Positions 5,528 through 8,748 of a DNA stretch of 8,748 bases are shown piece by piece. The DNA is taken from assembly GCA_035702855.1 (NCBI GenBank), contig DASSZM010000167.1, positions 1 to 8,748 of the forward strand, in the 5' to 3' direction. The notes under the pieces are model-generated. The model saw only the letters and a list, made by a program, of their open reading frames with translations, made no database searches and was not told the origin of the DNA. The position numbers and the translations under genes are program-made. Each line of letters begins with the position of its first letter. Position 1 is the first letter of the stretch. Source of the stretch: JAKAQB01 sp035702855 (GTDB taxonomy: Bacteria > Actinomycetota > Acidimicrobiia > Acidimicrobiales > Palsa-688).

Positions 5528-6789
5528 GCCGCCCCCGCCCTGGGGGCGGGGGTGAACCGCACCGGGAGGTGCTTGACGCCGCCGACGAGGGGGATCGACT
5601 GGCTCTCGAGCAGCTGCGGCTCGCCCGCCGGCTCCAGGTCGGGCAGGCGGGTGAGGAGCTGGCGGAACATGACGGCCAGCTCGCGCCGGGCCAGGTGGGC
5701 GCCGAGACAGAAGTGCGGCCCCGGGCCGCCGAAGGCAAGGTGCGGGTTGGGCGAGCGCCGCACGTCCATCGCCTCGGGGTCGGCGAAGACCCGCGGGTCG
5801 CGGTTGGCGGCGCCGTAGAACATCGCCAGCTTGTCCCCCTCGCGGACGTCGACCCCGGCGAGCGTCGTGTCGCGGGTGGCGGTGCGACGCATGTAGACGA
5901 CGGGGGATGCCAGCCGGAGGATCTCCTCGACGGCGCTGGCGGTCACCCCGCCGGGGTCCGCCTGCCAGGCGGCCTTCTGGTCCGGGTGGCGGGCCAGGAG
6001 GTCCACGCCGTGGCTGATGGCGTTGCGGGTCGTGTCGTTGCCGGCGGTGGTGAGCAGGATGAAGAACGGCGCCAGCTCCTCCGGGCGCAGCCAGTCCTCG
6101 CCCACGTCGGTGTGGACCAGGGCGCTCGTCAGGTCGTCGGCGGGGTGCTGCCGTCGGTGCTCGACCAGCTCGTTGAGCAGACCGGTCAGCTCCATCCCCG
6201 CCGACAGCAGCGCGCTGAACACGTCTTCGCTCCCCGTCGCCTCCAGGTCGCCGGCACCGAGGATCACGTTGGTGCAGCGCAGCACGGTGGCGAACTCGCT
6301 GCGGGGGATCCCGAGCATGTCGCAGATGATCAGCAGCGGGAACGGCTCGGCCACGGTCTCGACCAGGTCGACCTCCCCCTGCTCGCACACCCCGTCGAGC
6401 ACCTCGGTGCAGACCCGCTCGACCGAGTCGAGCAGCGTCTGGAGGTGGCGGGGAGTGAACTTGCGGGCGACGATGCCCCGCTGCCGGGCGTGACGGGGAT
6501 CGTCCATCACGATGATCGAGCTGAAGTACTCGAGGGCGTCCACCGGGAGGTCGACGATGGCGGTCGAGCCGCGACCTGAGCAGAACTCCTGCGGGCGGCG
6601 GCTGATCTCGGCGACCTCGGGGTGCCCGATGACCGCGGTGAAGTCCACGCTCTGCCCGAAGAACGGCACCTCGACGTGGGCCGGCACGAACGGCCCCTCG
6701 GCCCGCCACTCGGCGAAGACCTGCATGCGATCGGCCAGGGGCCGGCGCCAGAAGGCGCCGTCGACCAGCAAGGACGGGTCAGCAGCCAT
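5524..6789 (-). CDS. Cytochrome P450
   Basis: A soluble bacterial class I P450 monooxygenase needing ferredoxin and ferredoxin reductase, neither of which is in the window. The 421 residues contain the I-helix oxygen-activation motif AGNDTT (249-254), the K-helix ExxR (Glu289-Arg292) and the heme loop FGGPGPHFCLG with ligand Cys361. The segments MDDPRHARQR, TAGNDTTRNAISHG, SPVVYMRRTATRD and NPHLAFGG closely resemble the actinobacterial CYP124/125/142 group, which hydroxylate sterol side chains or branched lipids; sterol or lipid oxidation is therefore a guess. Start: ATG at 6789 after a GGGAGGG Shine-Dalgarno. The ATG overlaps the stop of the endonuclease V-like gene by one base (TGATG), and the 3' end overlaps the dapE start, so the three are one coupled operon. 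Confidence 0.93.
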   Translation of the reverse strand: MAADPSLLVDGAFWRRPLADRMQVFAEWRAEGPFVPAHVEVPFFGQSVDFTAVIGHPEVAEISRRPQEFCSGRGSTAIVDLPVDALEYFSSIIVMDDPRHARQRGIVARKFTPRHLQTLLDSVERVCTEVLDGVCEQGEVDLVETVAEPFPLLIICDMLGIPRSEFATVLRCTNVILGAGDLEATGSEDVFSALLSAGMELTGLLNELVEHRRQHPADDLTSALVHTDVGEDWLRPEELAPFFILLTTAGNDTTRNAISHGVDLLARHPDQKAAWQADPGGVTASAVEEILRLASPVVYMRRTATRDTTLAGVDVREGDKLAMFYGAANRDPRVFADPEAMDVRRSPNPHLAFGGPGPHFCLGAHLARRELAVMFRQLLTRLPDLEPAGEPQLLESQSIPLVGGVKHLPVRFTPAPRAGAA

Positions 6790-7570
6790 CAGCCCTCCCT
6801 CTCACGGCGCCCGACGCTAGCTCCACGCCCCGGGTCACCCGGCGGCGCCGCCCGGCCGCCGCGGCCCTCGGCGACCGCGCGGGACTCGCGGGCGACCCGC
6901 CGGGCCTCCCCCAGGGGGACCGGGGTGCGGGACGCCTCCCCGGAGCAGGCGAGCACCACGGCGACGGCGGTGGAGGGATCGGTACGCCAACCGGCGTGGG
7001 CGACCACCGGCCTCGCCCCGCTGCGGGTGCAGACCCAGCGGGCGACGACCTCGGCGTCGAGGACGAGGGGCGCCGACTCCCCCCGCCGCAGCGCCGGTGC
7101 CGGCCCCGTCGCGACCAGGGGGCGACGGGTGACTCCGACCGTCGGCACCTGGAGCGCCGAGCCGAGCTGGACCGCCAGGCCGGCCCGGCGCGGGTGGTCA
7201 CGGCCGGTGGCGTCGACCAGCAGGACGTCGGGACGGCGAGGGAGCGCGCCGACCGCCTCCTCCAGCAGCGGGCCCTCCCGGAGGGCGAGCAGCCCCGGCC
7301 GGTAGGCGGCGGGGACGGCGCCGGCCACGACCGCCTGCGCGAGGACGTCGAAAGCCCGTCGTGGCGCCGACGGGCCCGTGCCCACGAGCGCCCGGTCGGG
7401 GTGACGGCGGAGGGGCCGGCCTGCCCCTGGGCGTAGGCGAGGAAGCAGCCCCAGGCGACCATGCCCGCGGGTGGCAGGTCCCACCGGGCGGTCGTCCGGG
7501 CGGCGGCCGCCAAGCGCAGCTGCTCGGCGATCAGCGCCTCGTCGGTGGTCGGCCAGGCCCCGCCGCGCAT
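6789..7570 (-). pseudogene. Endonuclease V-like gene with a one-base frameshift
   Basis: Endonuclease V cleaves DNA or RNA beside deoxyinosine or inosine. The N-terminal part is read in one frame from the ATG at 7570 (WPTTDEALIAEQLRLAA, then GCFLAYAQGQAG); the rest lies in another frame down to the stop at 6789 and has the family core: YRPGLLALRE, LLVDATGRDHPRRAGLA, LGSALQVPTVGVT and a C-terminal AGWRTD. Adding one C to the four-C run at 7401-7398 would join the frames into about 260 residues, near the family size. Neither frame has a stop near the junction, so either a real mutation or a base error is possible. If truly broken, a GTG at 7385 could start a 198-residue fragment. Of the catalytic residues of Thermotoga EndoV, Glu89 and Asp110 have counterparts, whereas Asp43 and His214 seem replaced. 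First gene of the operon with the P450 and dapE. Confidence 0.62.
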
Positions 7571-7652
7571 GCCCCGAGCATCGCGCCGGTGCCGCCTCCG
7601 CCGTCGCGGCGTGCCGCCGCTGGATCGCCGGGCGGTGGGGGCGGAGGATGGG

Positions 7653-8084
7653 ATGGTGACATCCCTCCCCACCCTGCGCTCGGTCGTCTTCGACACCACC
7701 GACGCGCGCCGCCTCGCCGAGTTCTACCGGCAGCTCCTCGGGTACCACTACCGCCCCGGTGACGGGCCCCCCGCTGCGGGCAGTCCCGATCCCCAGGGAT
7801 CGGACTGGTTGGTCCTCGTGGCCCCCGAGGGGGCCACCCGCCTCGCCTTCCAGCAGGTCGACCAGCTGGGCGCGCCGACGTGGCCGGACCCCACCCTTCC
7901 CCAGCAGGTCCACCTCGACCTCACCGTCGCCAGCACCGCCGACCTCGGCTCCCAGCACCGGCGCATCCTCGACCTGGGCGCCCGTCTCCTCGAGGACCGC
8001 TCGGACGACCCCGACGAGCCGCTCTACGTCTACGCCGACCCGGCGGGGCACCCCTTCTGCGTCTTCGTGCCCGCCGCCTCCTGA
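7653..8084 (+). CDS. VOC-family (glyoxalase-like) protein
   Basis: A 143-residue protein of the vicinal oxygen chelate superfamily, most like the glyoxalase-like single-domain group (Glyoxalase_6 type). It has two beta-alpha-beta-beta-beta halves: residues 8-70 (LRSVVFDTTDARRLAEFYRQ, then DWLVLV and RLAFQQV) and 85-140 (QVHLDLTV with His87, LGARLLED, YVYADPAGHPFCVFV). His87 and residues of the last strand are candidate metal ligands. Start: ATG at 7653 after GGAGG (7643-7647), five bases away; an in-frame upstream extension from 7461 is low complexity and antisense to the endonuclease V-like gene, so it is rejected. Divergent from that gene across 82 bases. Members include lyases, dioxygenases and antibiotic-binding proteins; the reaction here cannot be named. 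Confidence 0.85.
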   Translation: MVTSLPTLRSVVFDTTDARRLAEFYRQLLGYHYRPGDGPPAAGSPDPQGSDWLVLVAPEGATRLAFQQVDQLGAPTWPDPTLPQQVHLDLTVASTADLGSQHRRILDLGARLLEDRSDDPDEPLYVYADPAGHPFCVFVPAAS

Positions 8085-8172
8085 CCGGCGGCGGAAGATG
8101 CGGGCGGACCGGGCGGTGGTCGCGGCTACGGTGCCGACAGATCCGACGCGAGGGAGAGGAGGGAAGCCTGCG

Positions 8173-8238
8173 ATGACGAGTGGTGCCCACCGGTGGCCGC
8201 CCGCGGCCGCCGCCTGCCTTCCCGCCCCCGGCTCCTAG
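8173..8238 (+). CDS. Possible 21-codon leader ORF upstream of rsgA
   Basis: The ATG at 8173 is preceded by a strong Shine-Dalgarno run, GGAGAGGAGGG (8153-8163), nine bases away. It reads MTSGAHRWPPAAAACLPAPG plus Ser, then TAG. It is in the same frame as the rsgA remnant that starts at 8278, so it could be a leader peptide or a former N-terminal part cut off by a nonsense codon. A TACGGT hexamer at 8127-8132 could be its -10 box. No homology is recognised. Confidence 0.3.
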   Translation: MTSGAHRWPPAAAACLPAPGS

Positions 8239-8277
8239 CACGACACTCGGGGCGGGCCTCCCGAGGAGCTCTCCCAC

Positions 8278-8748
8278 GTGCCTGCAGCATCCCCCGACGC
8301 CCTGATCGCCTACGGCTGGTCCGCTCGCGTCGCCGCCCTGTTCCACTCCGCCGCCTCCGGGTCGGACCGCCCCGGCCGGGTCATCCGGGTCGAGCGCGGC
8401 GCCGCCGCCGTGGTCGACAGCGCCGGCGCCGAGGCGCTCTACCCCACCACCGCCGCTGCGACCGCCACGGTGCCGGCGGTCGGCGACTGGGTGGTCATCG
8501 CCGGCCGGGGGCTCGGCGCCGTGCTCCCCCGCTGGTCGTCCCTGGACCGCCAGGCGGTCGCGGCGGTGCGGACCGACGATCGGCGCGGGCGGCACGCCAC
8601 CACCTCGCGGCACCTGCTCCGCCTCCCGGCCGGCGGTGTCGTCATCGACACCCCGGGGCTGCGCAGCGTCGGGGTGACATCGGCGGATCGCATCGACGAG
8701 GCGTTCCCCGACATCGACGGGCTGGCCGTTTCGCCGACTGCGCCCACC
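8278..8748 (+). pseudogene. rsgA: Ribosome small-subunit GTPase RsgA, internally deleted and cut by the window edge
   Basis: RsgA is a circularly permuted GTPase (motif order G4-G5-G1-G2-G3) that assists late 30S assembly. The visible 157 codons begin with the N-terminal OB-fold part (YGWSARVAALF, GRVIRVERG, AVGDWVVI, AVLPRWSSLDRQ, residues 12-92) and pass directly to VRTDDRRGRHATTSRHL and VIDTPGLRSVGV (97-133), that is, the G2 region and the G3 DTPG. The intervening segment of over 100 residues, holding G4 (NKxD or TKxD), G5 and the P-loop GxSGVGKS, is absent while the frame is kept; the junction is near 8551-8556. At the right end the frame slips: after DIDGLA, the expected zinc motif appears as RFADCAH in another frame from about 8724. 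Start: GTG at 8278 after GAGGAG (8263-8268). A nucleotide-binding product is not possible as read. Confidence 0.75.

Noticed and set aside
2945..5818. A 957-codon open frame on the plus strand
   Set aside because: It crosses the LexA boxes and runs partly antisense to and partly out of frame with lexA, dapE, the P450 and the receiver-like gene. Its product is low-complexity Arg/Pro/Gly, typical of shadow frames in GC-rich DNA.
5528..6709. N-terminal extension of dapE inside the P450 gene
   Set aside because: The family motifs begin just after the GTG at 5527; the upstream part is Arg/Pro/Gly-rich and out of frame with a complete P450.
7571..8051. N-terminal extension of the endonuclease V-like frame over the VOC gene
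   Set aside because: This region is antisense to a well-supported VOC gene and carries no endonuclease V features.
1..8748. CRISPR array, tRNA/rRNA genes, insertion sequences or a phage or defence cluster
   Set aside because: No spaced repeat array, cloverleaf, transposase motif, terminal inverted repeat or known defence domain was seen on either strand.

Overview
The window is very GC-rich DNA from an actinobacterium. The order nrdR / LysM membrane protein / lexA is the arrangement known from Mycobacterium (Rv2718c-Rv2719c-lexA). The lexA operators, the DapE type and the candidate leaderless promoters (TANNNT about 6-8 bases before the start codon) fit the same phylum. A member of class Acidimicrobiia is my guess and was not tested. 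I found no tRNA, rRNA, CRISPR array, insertion sequence or prophage signal, and no stretch over 300 bases lacks a gene.

Layout. Left part: an inositol-monophosphatase-family gene (+) converges on a phosphofructokinase gene (-). The kinase carries the Asp104/Lys124 signature of pyrophosphate-dependent enzymes. nrdR (-) lies just upstream of the kinase. Centre: an SOS block. lexA (+) has a perfect 14-bp palindrome touching the -35 box of a well-formed promoter. Divergent to it is a small stand-alone receiver-like protein with several receiver residues missing. Beyond that is a LysM/transmembrane protein of the ChiZ (Rv2719c)/DivS kind, whose promoter has one LexA box inside the -35/-10 spacer and a second near the transcription start. 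This suggests a unit that blocks division and restrains nucleotide supply around the DNA damage response, with an undescribed receiver-like member.

Right part: three minus-strand genes overlap at their stop and start codons: an endonuclease V-like gene, a cytochrome P450 and dapE (lysine/peptidoglycan pathway), the last converging on lexA. The endonuclease V-like gene needs a one-base frameshift correction and appears to lack two of the four family catalytic residues. A VOC/glyoxalase-like gene (+) is divergent from it. The window ends in rsgA, a ribosome-assembly GTPase gene in which the segment carrying the G4, G5 and G1 (P-loop) motifs is missing in frame, with a further frame slip at the zinc motif just before the edge.

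Best candidates for follow-up are the LexA-controlled cluster with the degenerate receiver and its variant operators, the gutted rsgA, and the coupled EndoV-like/P450/DapE operon. All assignments come from reading motifs; no database search was possible.
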